From Saccharicrinis sp963677655 (GTDB taxonomy: Bacteria > Bacteroidota > Bacteroidia > Bacteroidales > Marinilabiliaceae): a stretch of 64,000 nt of DNA. The notes under the pieces are model-generated. The model ran no database searches, was not told the origin of the DNA, and saw nothing but the letters and a program-made list of their open reading frames with translations. Below are positions 30,727 through 39,876 of this stretch, piece by piece. Made by a program: the position numbers and the translations under genes. The first letter of the stretch is position 1. The number at the start of each line of letters is the position of its first letter. The DNA is taken from the NCBI GenBank assembly GCA_963677655.1, contig OY782088.1; one strand, given 5' to 3'.

Positions 30727-31659
30727 TTAATTAAGCATTATTTTCTTAACTGATGTATATGACCCGTTTGCTAGCTTAATAAAATATATCCCTTTAACAA
30801 CATCGCCGGAAACATTCCAGACAACTTGTTTTTCACCTGCTGTTTGAGTTTCATCAACTAAAACTTCAACCAATTCTCCTGTTAAGCTATATACACTAAC
30901 ATTTACTTTTCCAGGTGTTAATACATCATATGTAATTGTTGCATTATCTTTTACCGGATTAGGATAAACTTCCATAGATTCCGAAACTTTCATAGATTCC
31001 GAAATTGCAGTAGCACCATCAGCTGCTATCTCAGCAGGTCCTTCTGCAGCCCAGTCAATAGTGTAAGTGTCATCTGGAGTCATTACAATTTTATCTAATC
31101 TAAAACCAGGTTCTCTCATTAGAATTGTAACTTCATGAACACCTGTTTCAAGAATATAAACAGAGCCAGGACTTTTACTTGTTGTAAGGTTGTTCCATCC
31201 CCACACATCAAAATTTGCACCTCTATCCCATTCGATATAAGTATCCATTCTATCAATTGCAATTTCTCCATCCAAGGCTACAAAATATGAGTCACTCATG
31301 TCATCCGGGAAAGAGCAATGAGCGAAAAAATAATGCTCTCCTATTTGATTAAAATTGATTTTAAACGTGATTGAGGGAGCATCTGTTAAAGCAACATCAC
31401 TTGTTTCATATCTTGTTGATCCTGGTGCTACCATATAACCATCACCACTAAAATTTGCAGCATCATGAGCATCATCAAAATACCATTCATCAGTTCCAGT
31501 AGCTTTAAGAGAAAAATAGTGTTCTCCTTCAATTACAATTACACCATCTTCAGGCTGTGTAAAAGTATAATCCTGAGCATTTAATTTTATACTACTTAAA
31601 GTCAAAAATGCAATTACTGTTAATAATAACTGTTTTTTAAAACGTAAAACTCTTTTCAT
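30727..31659 (-). CDS. secreted CBM-like protein with T9SS tag (paralogue 1)
   Basis: A 310-residue protein with no recognisable catalytic domain. A signal peptide (ending KLNAQ) precedes one beta-sandwich of about 190 residues that opens with DGVIVIEGEHYFSL and closes with GFRLDKIVMT, the pattern of family 6/35-like carbohydrate-binding modules and of the GH115 C-terminal domain in this window. A type IX secretion tag ends the protein (VYPNPVKDNATITYDV ... VKGIYFIKLANGS). It is probably an exported polysaccharide-binding or adhesion protein of the pectin locus. A paralogue lies at 33182-34162, and both genes share a conserved upstream block. Confidence 0.85.
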   Translation of the reverse strand: MKRVLRFKKQLLLTVIAFLTLSSIKLNAQDYTFTQPEDGVIVIEGEHYFSLKATGTDEWYFDDAHDAANFSGDGYMVAPGSTRYETSDVALTDAPSITFKINFNQIGEHYFFAHCSFPDDMSDSYFVALDGEIAIDRMDTYIEWDRGANFDVWGWNNLTTSKSPGSVYILETGVHEVTILMREPGFRLDKIVMTPDDTYTIDWAAEGPAEIAADGATAISESMKVSESMEVYPNPVKDNATITYDVLTPGKVNVSVYSLTGELVEVLVDETQTAGEKQVVWNVSGDVVKGIYFIKLANGSYTSVKKIMLN

Positions 31660-31713
31660 AAGATTTAAATTTAAATGTTAATTTAACTTGAATTACCAAG
31701 TAATTTTCTGAGT

Positions 31714-31798
31714 CAAACATACAGTTCAGTAAACACTTTTTAACTGTAAAAATATTGATTTTACCCCCTACATTCAGACACTTATATAGTAAATATGT
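31714..31798 (-). promoter_or_regulatory. conserved upstream block of CBM-like gene 1, with -7 box
   Basis: On the minus strand TATGTTTG (31721-31714) matches the TAnnTTTG box. Directly upstream, 31730-31798 is about 80-85% identical over 69 bases to 34235-34303, at the same distance (70-72 bases) from the paralogue start codon. The shared core (plus strand) includes AACACTTTTTAACTGTAA, ACCCCCTA and TATAGTAAATA. This is where an activator such as the HTCS would be expected to bind (inference). Confidence 0.5.
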
Positions 31799-33131
31799 CC
31801 ATGTGATATAAACTAAATTACTACCAGAATATACAAATCCTAAAACACTACCCTACAACCACTTACAAACACAACCCTACGCCTTTCACCCCCAATATTA
31901 AACAGTAAAATTTCAAATTCAGCAAGTTATCAACTGACAAATAGAAAAAAAACACAATCAATTAAAAGCAATTTTTATATCCTTACACTTTTTAACTAAA
32001 TATGAGTGAAAATAAGTTCAATTTTTATAACTCTTAATGTTAAATTAAGAATCAAGACTACCATAAAGTGATTTTAAATTCACAAAACATATTGATCAAA
32101 AAATTAATCTACTCATTGTAGATTACAATTACCTTATAATGATAATTATATATTAACCTGAATTCTAAAATTTTAATTAAACTCAGGTTATTATTTAAAA
32201 TAGACAAATAGCTTTCAACATCTTAGATAAGAAATCAAGAATTATTTAAAGACCTCGAGACTGTAATCCTTTAATATTTTATAGATATATGGCACATATA
32301 TTTATTACAACTGAAAAGCCTGGTAAAAATGAATATAGTTCTTGTTAATAATAGTATTCTAGTAAGAACAAAAATGCGCTGTAATGCCAAATGTGAAATA
32401 TAATTATTCTGTACAACTTATGTTTTTCTAACAGTTTAGTTATACCTAATTAATATTATCACCCAAGTATATTACTTATAAACCAATACTGATTATTAAT
32501 TAACTACACCGAAAAAACAATAACTATAGATAAAACAATGTATGCATAGTCAGAGCTGTTCAAAATATTTCAATATATTGGCACTTCATCCAGACCCGAC
32601 TTCGTTTTCTTTAGTTCACAAGGTCTGTTGCTCTATTGTGTTCATGATTTTGGCTTCACTACAATTGTCTTGACACAAAAAAATGAAGCAAGTAAAAGTC
32701 AAGGCTGAACCCATCTCACTCAAAAAATTACAGTTATTTGATTAAAATCGTTTAAACTCTCTGCGTTAAAACAAAAACAATTTTTAACCGTCAATCTAAC
32801 CTAGTTTTTTTTTGGTTCACGGGCTAACCCTTCCTGAACCTTCTATAGAATTGAATTCTATTTTTTATTTAGGACAGATGTGATACATAGAATAAAAAGG
32901 CGATTCCAAAGATTTTAATCAACAACATATTAATAATACGAGTTCGAATAAAATTAAAGATCTCAGATTGATAGAATTACTTAATTATAATTTAACAATT
33001 TTTCTTGAATTACTTACGGGCAATAAAAGCATAAACACGTGAAATAGTTTTAAAAAAGAAAATTAGATAAGTACCGTAATTGATAAGACTCCGTTATAGA
33101 TTTTTGAAAATGAAAAGATTATTTAAAACAA
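31799..33131. other. long intergenic region without an intact gene
   Basis: About 1.3 kb of very AT-rich DNA separates the two CBM-like genes. It contains an 8-bp inverted repeat TAACCTGA/TCAGGTTA (32154-32161 with 32183-32190), the string AGCTGTTCAAAATATTT (32554-32570) that recurs exactly at 44494-44510, and the 300-bp dispersed repeat copy B. No open frame with gene-like features was seen. Confidence 0.6.
32579..32882. repeat. dispersed about 300-bp intergenic repeat, copy B
   Basis: Full-length relative of copy A (18418-18716), with the same block order and the same end TTTTATTTAGGACA. The terminal hairpin is ATAGAATT/AATTCTAT (32845-32852 with 32854-32861), different in sequence from the hairpin at the same position in copy A. 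Both copies lie between minus-strand genes of the pectin locus. Confidence 0.75.
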
Positions 33132-33164
33132 AAAAAGTAGGCATAATTACTACACCTACTTTTT
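33132..33164 (-). terminator. terminator of CBM-like gene 2
   Basis: A 10-bp stem AAAAAGTAGG (33132-33141) with CCTACTTTTT (33155-33164) is followed by more T on the minus strand. It begins 18 bases after the stop codon at 33182. Confidence 0.8.
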
Positions 33165-33181
33165 ACTAATCAATAAAACCA

Positions 33182-34162
33182 TTATTTAAGCATCACTTTC
33201 TTTACAGTAGTACTTGAACCATTTGTAAGTTTAACAAAATAGATTCCTTTAACTAATTCTCCAGAAACACTCCAGTTAATTTGCTGTGATCCTGCCGTTT
33301 GAACTTCATCAACTAATACACTAATTAATTCACCAGTTAAACTATAAACACTTACGTTTACTTTTCCAGGTGATAATACATCATAAGTAATAGTAGCATT
33401 ACCTACAATAGGGTTAGGATAAACCTCCATTGATATAGATAAGCTATTTTCATTAATTGCTGTAGCACCATCCCATGCTGTTTCTGTAACAGCCTCTGCA
33501 TCATCTGTAGTATAACCACTCAATAAATAATCAGTAGCTTCAATTATAACAAATCTATCTAATCTAAAATTTGGTTCTCTTTGAGTAATTTTTAACAAAT
33601 GCTCACCTTCGGCGCCTTCTGCAATTGTAAAAACAGCCTCTGCACTAGAAGATGTTAAAGTATTCCATCCCCAAAACGAATTAGCATCTCCGAAATCAGA
33701 ATAAGGATTCATTCTACCACCTACTGCATTAACTTCGTCGTCCAGACCTAGCCAAAAAGAGTCACTATTTCCATCAGGAAATGAACATCGATCCATAAAA
33801 ACATAATCTCCAGCTATTGGAAAATTAATTTTGTAAGTAATTACAGGTGCTTCTGATGTCGGAGTAAAAAGCGAATTTGAACCATCATCATAATAATCAT
33901 TACCAGTAACAGGTGAAACCATATATCCAGCACCTAAATAATCACCAAAATCAGTTTCTGTTCCCAGACTCCAATTATACGTATCCGTTCCATCAGCTAT
34001 TAGTGAATTATAATGTTCAGCCTCAATAACAAGCATTCCATCATCAGGCATAGTAAAAACATAATCCTGAGCATTTACTTTTAGTGTACTAATCGAACTT
34101 ACAACCATAAACGCAATTACAGTTAACAATAGTTGTTTTTTTAAGAGTAAAATTTGTTTCAT
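33182..34162 (-). CDS. secreted CBM-like protein with T9SS tag (paralogue 2)
   Basis: The start is set at MKQILLLKKQLLLTVIAF because it aligns with the start of the paralogue at 30727-31659; an 18-residue longer frame exists. The protein has about 326 residues: signal peptide ending KVNAQ, one beta-sandwich (DGMLVIEAEHYNSLIADGTD to EPNFRLDRFVIIEA) and a type IX sorting tag (VYPNPIVGNATITYDVLSPG ... VKGIYFVKLTNGS). The tag is nearly identical to that of paralogue 1 while the binding domain has diverged, with loop insertions, suggesting different ligands. No catalytic residues were recognised. Confidence 0.85.
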   Translation of the reverse strand: MKQILLLKKQLLLTVIAFMVVSSISTLKVNAQDYVFTMPDDGMLVIEAEHYNSLIADGTDTYNWSLGTETDFGDYLGAGYMVSPVTGNDYYDDGSNSLFTPTSEAPVITYKINFPIAGDYVFMDRCSFPDGNSDSFWLGLDDEVNAVGGRMNPYSDFGDANSFWGWNTLTSSSAEAVFTIAEGAEGEHLLKITQREPNFRLDRFVIIEATDYLLSGYTTDDAEAVTETAWDGATAINENSLSISMEVYPNPIVGNATITYDVLSPGKVNVSVYSLTGELISVLVDEVQTAGSQQINWSVSGELVKGIYFVKLTNGSSTTVKKVMLK

Positions 34163-34234
34163 AATATTGAATTTAAAGTAATTAATTAAATACTTGTATT
34201 TCAAGCATTTTGACAAGACTAAATTACAATCCCA

Positions 34235-34303
34235 TTAACACTTTTTAACTGTAATTTCGTTGATCTCACCCCCTATATTCAGATACTTCTATAGTAAATA
34301 CGT
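34235..34303 (-). promoter_or_regulatory. conserved upstream block of CBM-like gene 2
   Basis: Counterpart of 31730-31798, about 80-85% identical over 69 bases and starting 73 bases before the ATG. The -7-like sequence here is TAGTCTTG, one base off the consensus. Conservation of non-coding DNA at a fixed distance implies a shared regulator or recent duplication. Confidence 0.5.
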
Positions 34304-34390
34304 GCATAAAAAGCAGCTTAGTACAGATGGATGGTTTTATGGAATTTTTATCGATAAAAAAAATGAAATCTTAACAAATAATTCCATAAA

Positions 34391-34423
34391 AAAGCCACTA
34401 TCAATCATTCAGATAGTGGCTTT
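34391..34423 (-). terminator. terminator of the polyol operon
   Basis: A perfect 12-bp stem AAAGCCACTATC (34391-34402) with GATAGTGGCTTT (34412-34423) is followed on the minus strand by six T (complement of 34388-34393). It lies about 50 bases after the kinase stop codon and separates the polyol operon from the CBM-like gene. Confidence 0.88.
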
Positions 34424-34474
34424 CATTTTTAAATCAAAGCTAACCTCTACTACAAGTTATTCATTAGTCTAACA

Positions 34475-35383
34475 TTAATTATATTTATATTCTGCATCAC
34501 AATGTTGCTTTTGTATAGATTCTATTTCTTCATTTAATATCTTAGGATTTGCCCCACTTCTTGAAGCAACGATTGCTCCGACAGCTGATGCATCATCAAT
34601 CCCTTTTTGAGGTCCAAAACCTTTAAGCAAACGATCTATTACGGTTGCCAAAAATGAATCCCCTGCACCAACGGTATCTTCAACCTCAACCTTATATCCT
34701 TGATTATAATAGAAACTATCTTCTAAATAAAGTATTGCTCCATTCTCTCCTCTTGTAACACAAATCTGATTTGTATTTGTTTTTTGGGCTATAAATCGAA
34801 TATTTTCTTCCATAGAATCATTCTTAAATCCCATTTCTTTGCAGATATCAACAATCTCATCATCATTTAGTTTAATTAAATCTGCCTCAGCCATTAACTC
34901 TTCCAAACCACCTTGTGTATAATGAGGAGCGCGAAGATTAACATCAAAAATTTTGAACTTTGCATACTTCAATAATGCAAGCAAAGTTGTCTTTGAAGTT
35001 TCACTTCTGGAACTAAGACTTCCATAAATAAAAGCATCTGCATTCTTCACCGCCTCAATATCTGAATCTATCAACTCTATATCATCCCAGGCACAAGGCT
35101 TTCGTATTTCATACGAAGCTGAACCATTTTTATCTAATGAAACAAGAACTTCACTGGTATTATACTTTTTACTATATTGAATATGATCTATACAGGCTGA
35201 ATAAGACTTTATCTTATCTACAATCTCTTTTCCTTGTGCATCATTTCCTATTGCACTAATCACAGCAGCCTTATTTCCAAAAGATTGAATCCTAAGCGCT
35301 ACATTAAAGGGAGCCCCTCCAAGTTTTTTACCCGAAGGTAGCATATCCCATAAAACTTCACCAAAACAAACTACAGACTTCAT
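34475..35383 (-). CDS. PfkB-family sugar kinase, probably fructokinase
   Basis: A 302-residue cytoplasmic kinase. The N-terminus (VVCFGEVLWDMLPSGKKLGG) and the ATP/catalytic motif DTVGAGDSF with catalytic D242 are the PfkB signatures; the length is normal. Following mannitol dehydrogenase, the likely reaction is ATP-dependent phosphorylation of D-fructose to fructose-6-phosphate. Its ATG overlaps the dehydrogenase stop codon by one base (TAATG), indicating translational coupling. It is the last gene of the operon and is followed by a strong terminator. Substrate is inferred from context. Confidence 0.9.
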   Translation of the reverse strand: MKSVVCFGEVLWDMLPSGKKLGGAPFNVALRIQSFGNKAAVISAIGNDAQGKEIVDKIKSYSACIDHIQYSKKYNTSEVLVSLDKNGSASYEIRKPCAWDDIELIDSDIEAVKNADAFIYGSLSSRSETSKTTLLALLKYAKFKIFDVNLRAPHYTQGGLEELMAEADLIKLNDDEIVDICKEMGFKNDSMEENIRFIAQKTNTNQICVTRGENGAILYLEDSFYYNQGYKVEVEDTVGAGDSFLATVIDRLLKGFGPQKGIDDASAVGAIVASRSGANPKILNEEIESIQKQHCDAEYKYN

Positions 35384-36876
35384 TATACTAATATTTTACT
35401 ATTCATTTCCTTTACACATTCTTTCACCTTTTTAGCTCGAAGCATTTCAAGCGACGATAGGAACTGATCAACAAACCTTTGATCATTCACCATATCTCCA
35501 AATATTTTATCAATTTTCAGGAATTCAATCGGATTTTGGTGAGACATAGCTGCAACTCTGATAAGTACATTACTCATTGCATCTTCAATATCATAAGTAT
35601 TACCATTCTCATCTATACCATCATTATATTTACACCAGGCTGCAACTACAAAAGCAGCTCTGTCAATATTACCATTTTGTTTTAGTTGAGCTTTAATTGT
35701 CGGTAAAATAAAAATTGGAAACTTAGCAGAACTTTCCAGACAAATTCGAGCAACCAAATCCTTAATATAAATATTCTGAAAGCGTTCTATTAAACTATTC
35801 TTATAAGCTGGAAGATCAATATCTCCAAGATTACCCAGCGTTGGTGTTGCTTCTTCATCCATAAATCCAGTAAGGAAAGTTTTAAAATCTTCATCCCGGG
35901 CAGCTTCATCAATTGTTTTATAACCATGCAAAGCACCTAACATACCAAGAACAGAGTGTCCTGCATTCAACAAACGCAATTTCATATTTTCAAAAGGCAC
36001 TACATTTTCAACGAATTGAGCACCTACCATCTCCCAATCAGGTCTTCCTGCTGCAAACTTATCTTCAACCACCCACTGAATAAACGGCTCACATACAACC
36101 GGCCATTGATCTTCTACAAAAAATTCCTCTCGTAATTTATCCTTATCCGCTACTACGGTTACAGGAGTAATACGATCGACCATTGCATTAGGAAATGTCA
36201 CATTCTCCTCTATCCATGAATACAGTTCTGGCTCAGCCATTTCTACATAATCCAGTAATGATTTTTTAGCAACATCACCGTTTCCCTGTATATTATCACA
36301 CGATTGTATAGTACATCCTCCAACACCTCTATTCATTCTCAGTTTCATAGCTTGAGCAAGATATCCAAAAACCGTCTTTGGTGACTTTGGATTTTTCATA
36401 TCTTCGACAATAACCGGATTACTAAAATCAAATTCTCCTGTACCTTCATTTAGGTTATATCCTCCTTCAGTTATTGTTAAAGATATAATCTTAATATCCG
36501 GATTAGCCATTTTTTCTATAACAGCAATAGGATTTTCAGGAGCAAAAAGAAACTCTACTATTGAACCAATAACTTTTGCTGAAAGAGATCCATCAAGCTC
36601 TTTTGTCACCAATGTATAAAGACCATCCTGATCTTTTAAGATATTATAAATACGTCTGTCATAATCCAACAATCCTACACCACATATTCCGCAATCTAAC
36701 ACACCGTAACGCTCCATTAATTCATTAGTATAATATGCTTCATGCGATCGGTGAAAATTTCCTACTCCGATATGCACAATACTAACTTTAACCTTATCTC
36801 TGTCATAAGAAGGTACTTTTACATTAGACGCTAATACTTTTAAATTTTCCTGATTTATTTCGATTGAATTTTTCAT
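35383..36876 (-). CDS. mannitol 2-dehydrogenase family oxidoreductase
   Basis: A 497-residue NAD-dependent polyol dehydrogenase of the long-chain family. The N-terminal nucleotide-binding motif G37-x-G39-x-F41-H42-R43 (HIGVGNFHRSH) and the catalytic K299-x4-N304-x2-H307 (NMKLRLLNAGH) are both intact. Members oxidise D-mannitol to D-fructose, or reduce fructuronate or tagaturonate. The adjoining PfkB kinase and absence of uronate-pathway dehydratases favour mannitol or a related hexitol. A uronate reductase role cannot be excluded given the neighbouring pectin locus. Confidence 0.88.
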   Translation of the reverse strand: MKNSIEINQENLKVLASNVKVPSYDRDKVKVSIVHIGVGNFHRSHEAYYTNELMERYGVLDCGICGVGLLDYDRRIYNILKDQDGLYTLVTKELDGSLSAKVIGSIVEFLFAPENPIAVIEKMANPDIKIISLTITEGGYNLNEGTGEFDFSNPVIVEDMKNPKSPKTVFGYLAQAMKLRMNRGVGGCTIQSCDNIQGNGDVAKKSLLDYVEMAEPELYSWIEENVTFPNAMVDRITPVTVVADKDKLREEFFVEDQWPVVCEPFIQWVVEDKFAAGRPDWEMVGAQFVENVVPFENMKLRLLNAGHSVLGMLGALHGYKTIDEAARDEDFKTFLTGFMDEEATPTLGNLGDIDLPAYKNSLIERFQNIYIKDLVARICLESSAKFPIFILPTIKAQLKQNGNIDRAAFVVAAWCKYNDGIDENGNTYDIEDAMSNVLIRVAAMSHQNPIEFLKIDKIFGDMVNDQRFVDQFLSSLEMLRAKKVKECVKEMNSKILV

Positions 36877-36906
36877 TTCTATATATTTTTATTTTTTCTT
36901 TCTAAA

Positions 36907-38724
36907 TTACTTTTGAGTCATAGCTACAACTCTCTCCTGAATAGGCTCTACTTTTAAATCTTCAATATTTTCCTGTTCCACACCTTGATCACTTGCAATA
37001 TTTTTATTTAATGCTTTTTCTCTCCTCAATTTCCAATAGGCAGTTACAAAATAACCGATTGTACAATAGAATGCATACTTGTGGAAAAACTCTTTATTAT
37101 TTTGATATATATCTATATCGGCACTTGAAAATGCAGTTATAAATGCCAGAATCAGAATTACCAACAGACAGGCAATTGAAAAATAGTTTAACACCTTAGA
37201 AAAAACAGTAGTATCTTTTACAGGGATATATTCTTTTTTAGCTTGTTCTTCCTGCCACACTATAATATCAGCCTGAAGCTGTTTTTCTTCCTCTATTTCT
37301 ACTGTATAATCTTCAGCAGCACCATTTGCTTTAGCTAACACTGTATATAAGATGACTGTAAAGAACCATGTCGGAATAAATAAGTAATAGAACGACATTA
37401 TATTTAGAGCATTTAATCCAAAACCAAGAGCTAAACCTGCAATCCATGCAATAATTGCAGGCTTGCTGGTAACCATCTTTTTATAATAAGCCCAATATCT
37501 TGTTAACCCAATTTTTGGAAATAGAAAATGTTCAGCAAATACAATAGCTCCTACGGGTACAACTAACAGACCTGCATAAGTTAATAAAGGCAACATTTTT
37601 GAAAATACAAATGGGAAACAAGCCGTAATAACAGTAAATACACCTACTACTAAAGTCGTTTTTTTACGTGAATGATTTTTAAATATAGCTTGTGCTGCTA
37701 AACCTGCACGATATAAATTTGCATTTGCAGTAGTCAGACCTGCAATAATCACAATCACAAAACCTGATGCTCCTAAAGCATAATAGGCCACATCTCCCGG
37801 ATCCAAAGATGACACTGGTTGTTTCAATAATACCGCAGCTCCTGCCCCCATAATACCGGCAGCAATCCATGCTATGTAATGGCCAAATAGCATACCAAAA
37901 CTAGAATAAAGACCATAACTCGCTTTCTTAGCATATCTAAAGATTGCCATATCAATTAAACCAACATGTGTAATTGTATTAGCAGCCCAGGCAAAACCAA
38001 TAACCTCTAACAATCCAATTCCCGATTCACCTGTATCCGTGACTCCTTTCCAGATAGATATGTCACCGATATGTATAAATTGACTAAAATCAGCAATACT
38101 GGTTGATCCTATTACAGAATGAGCCAAAGCTGGTAGCAATGCTAATGCTCCGGCCACAAAAAGAACAAACAACCATGGAGCACATATACTAGAGAAATCT
38201 GCTACAGTATTAAAACCATATATGGCTATAAATACTACAATTACTCCTACTGCTGCAACAATCAGTATAAACCAAACATTTGTTGAATACCAATTTAGCT
38301 GAGCTGGTATATCAAAAAGGAAGCGTACCGCTGATGACGAAACTGTAATCATTGCTGCAGATATAACTGTAAATATCAAAGCATTCGCCCAATTATATAG
38401 TTTTGTCATTGAATCACCTGCAATCTTATTCAGGTAAGTATATAAACTAAGTTTTGTTTTAACTGCAATTGGAGATGTTAAGAAAGTCCAGCTTAGTACA
38501 GCAAGAATATTACCAATCAACAGTCCTAACAAAATATCTCTGGTACTGGCGCCCAATGCAACAAAAGTGGCACCAATTACAAACTCTGTAGCAGCAACAT
38601 GCTCGCCTGCATATAATCCTGCAAAATGTTTTCCTCCATGAAGTTTATGCTTGGCTATTGGCAACTGCTCTTCATCTATGTGGGCAAAATTTCTTATTGA
38701 TTTCGTATTCATGATTGACTTCAT
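36907..38724 (-). CDS. NCS1-like (purine/cytosine permease family) transporter
   Basis: A 605-residue inner-membrane protein with about 12 hydrophobic helices and a long charged C-terminal part. The opening HKLHGGKHFAGLYAGEHVAA then TEFVIGATFVALGASTRDIL and later NTVADFSSICAPWLFVLFV and GLTTANANLYRAGLA resemble the cytosine/purine/allantoin permease superfamily. It sits inside the polyol operon between the outer-membrane barrel and mannitol dehydrogenase genes, so it is probably the inner-membrane importer for the polyol, an unusual substrate for this fold (inference). The start at 38724 has a second Met four codons later. Confidence 0.75.
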   Translation of the reverse strand: MKSIMNTKSIRNFAHIDEEQLPIAKHKLHGGKHFAGLYAGEHVAATEFVIGATFVALGASTRDILLGLLIGNILAVLSWTFLTSPIAVKTKLSLYTYLNKIAGDSMTKLYNWANALIFTVISAAMITVSSSAVRFLFDIPAQLNWYSTNVWFILIVAAVGVIVVFIAIYGFNTVADFSSICAPWLFVLFVAGALALLPALAHSVIGSTSIADFSQFIHIGDISIWKGVTDTGESGIGLLEVIGFAWAANTITHVGLIDMAIFRYAKKASYGLYSSFGMLFGHYIAWIAAGIMGAGAAVLLKQPVSSLDPGDVAYYALGASGFVIVIIAGLTTANANLYRAGLAAQAIFKNHSRKKTTLVVGVFTVITACFPFVFSKMLPLLTYAGLLVVPVGAIVFAEHFLFPKIGLTRYWAYYKKMVTSKPAIIAWIAGLALGFGLNALNIMSFYYLFIPTWFFTVILYTVLAKANGAAEDYTVEIEEEKQLQADIIVWQEEQAKKEYIPVKDTTVFSKVLNYFSIACLLVILILAFITAFSSADIDIYQNNKEFFHKYAFYCTIGYFVTAYWKLRREKALNKNIASDQGVEQENIEDLKVEPIQERVVAMTQK

Positions 38725-38735
38725 TTAAATTTGAT

Positions 38736-39566
38736 TTAAAAAACTGATATGGCTAACTGTAAGGCTCCAATTTCTGTTTCCGGATTCCAAAATGCGGTTG
38801 CAGTAACAGGTATTTTTTTTGAAAAAAGATTAATTTCACTATTCGCTGTCAGACCAAAATTTACAAAATTTGCCTGTTCGCTATAAAATGTTTTTTCTGT
38901 AAAAAAAGAAAATGCACCTCCTACAAAAAAGGCAATATTGCTTTTCTCTTTAGGAAATAAAGTATAGCGAAGTTCTGCATAATTAGAATAAGAATCAGTA
39001 ACTGTACCATCCATTTCTGTTGCATAATCACCTCCATTACCAAATAGTATGGTAGACCAATAAAAGGTAACAGGAACTTTTTCTGATACAAAATATTCTA
39101 GTACAACATCCACAAAATTGGGAGAAGTATACTTATCATAGCTAAATATTTCAGGAGTACCTGAATTGCTATAATTATTATGATCGATAAGACTAACCTT
39201 AAAATTGTTACTTATATGATAGCTTGTATAATAAGAGAACTCTTTATACTCACCATTAAAACTTGCTCCCCCCCATAATCCTGCAACAAACTTTTTATTT
39301 AAGGACACATATTCAATACTGGAAGCCATCATTCCTCCAGGAGTAACAACACTTCCATGCCACAAGTGCATATTCTGGATTTTCAATCCTATTTTAACTC
39401 TATCGTTTAAAAAATTCGCATCCGATTCAGTTAAGCTTTGTGCATTCCCCCTTCCTTCATTAATAAACAACAGACTCATTACAATTAAACTAAAACTCAA
39501 AACCCATCCTTTGAAAAATCGAAAAACATTTCGACATCTTTTCTTCTCTTCACTAATATTTTTCAT
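38736..39566 (-). CDS. outer-membrane beta-barrel protein of the polyol operon
   Basis: A 276-residue protein with a signal peptide ending near GNAQ and alternating amphipathic strands ending in a C-terminal Phe (ALQLAISVF), typical of small outer-membrane barrels. Phrases such as FYWSTILFGNGGDYATEMDG and RYTLFPKEKSNIAFFVGG fit a 10-14 strand barrel. As the first gene of the operon it may be a diffusion porin that lets the polyol into the periplasm (inference). Its promoter region contains the first predicted operator, just downstream of the -7 box. No specific family name is claimed. Confidence 0.7.
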   Translation of the reverse strand: MKNISEEKKRCRNVFRFFKGWVLSFSLIVMSLLFINEGRGNAQSLTESDANFLNDRVKIGLKIQNMHLWHGSVVTPGGMMASSIEYVSLNKKFVAGLWGGASFNGEYKEFSYYTSYHISNNFKVSLIDHNNYSNSGTPEIFSYDKYTSPNFVDVVLEYFVSEKVPVTFYWSTILFGNGGDYATEMDGTVTDSYSNYAELRYTLFPKEKSNIAFFVGGAFSFFTEKTFYSEQANFVNFGLTANSEINLFSKKIPVTATAFWNPETEIGALQLAISVF

Positions 39567-39592
39567 AAAACAACAATTTAGTATAATTATTT

Positions 39593-39611
39593 AAACGTCA
39601 TTTTAACGTTT
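39593..39611. promoter_or_regulatory. predicted operator 1, AAACGT-N7-ACGTTT
   Basis: A perfect 19-bp dyad placed directly after the predicted start of transcription of the polyol operon, a position that suits repression. The same dyad occurs at 39779 and, imperfectly, at 39877. Confidence 0.7.
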
Positions 39612-39618
39612 GTTGTTT

Positions 39619-39626
39619 CAAATATA
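39619..39626 (-). promoter_or_regulatory. predicted -7 box of the polyol operon
   Basis: TATATTTG on the minus strand matches TAnnTTTG. Transcription would start near 39612, beside operator 1. No clear -33 TTTG was found, which may mean that an activator is used or that the box is degenerate. Confidence 0.5.
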
Positions 39627-39778
39627 TAGTTAAATGTTAATATTTAAAAATATTTTTCTCTGTAAATAGACATTAATTAACACTAAGGGCGCTTATTAAC
39701 AATCATTTTTAATAAATGTTAATTTTACAAAACCCTTATAAATTAAGACATACAAAGACAAACCATATTATAAATAAC

Positions 39779-39797
39779 AAACGTATTTATAACGTTT
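39779..39797. promoter_or_regulatory. predicted operator 2, AAACGT-N7-ACGTTT
   Basis: A second perfect copy of the 19-bp dyad, 186 bases from operator 1 and 124 bases before the Nudix regulator start codon, in the shared intergenic region of the divergent genes. Confidence 0.7.
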
Positions 39798-39876
39798 ATA
39801 AATTACACCTCTCAAATGAAATACTTAAAAAAATTGTAATTTATTTTTATAATTTTACCTTAACTCGTTAAATGTT

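Noticed and set aside
34260..34472. Plus-strand frame of 70 residues
   Set aside because: It crosses the conserved upstream block and the terminator hairpin of the polyol operon, so it is non-coding.
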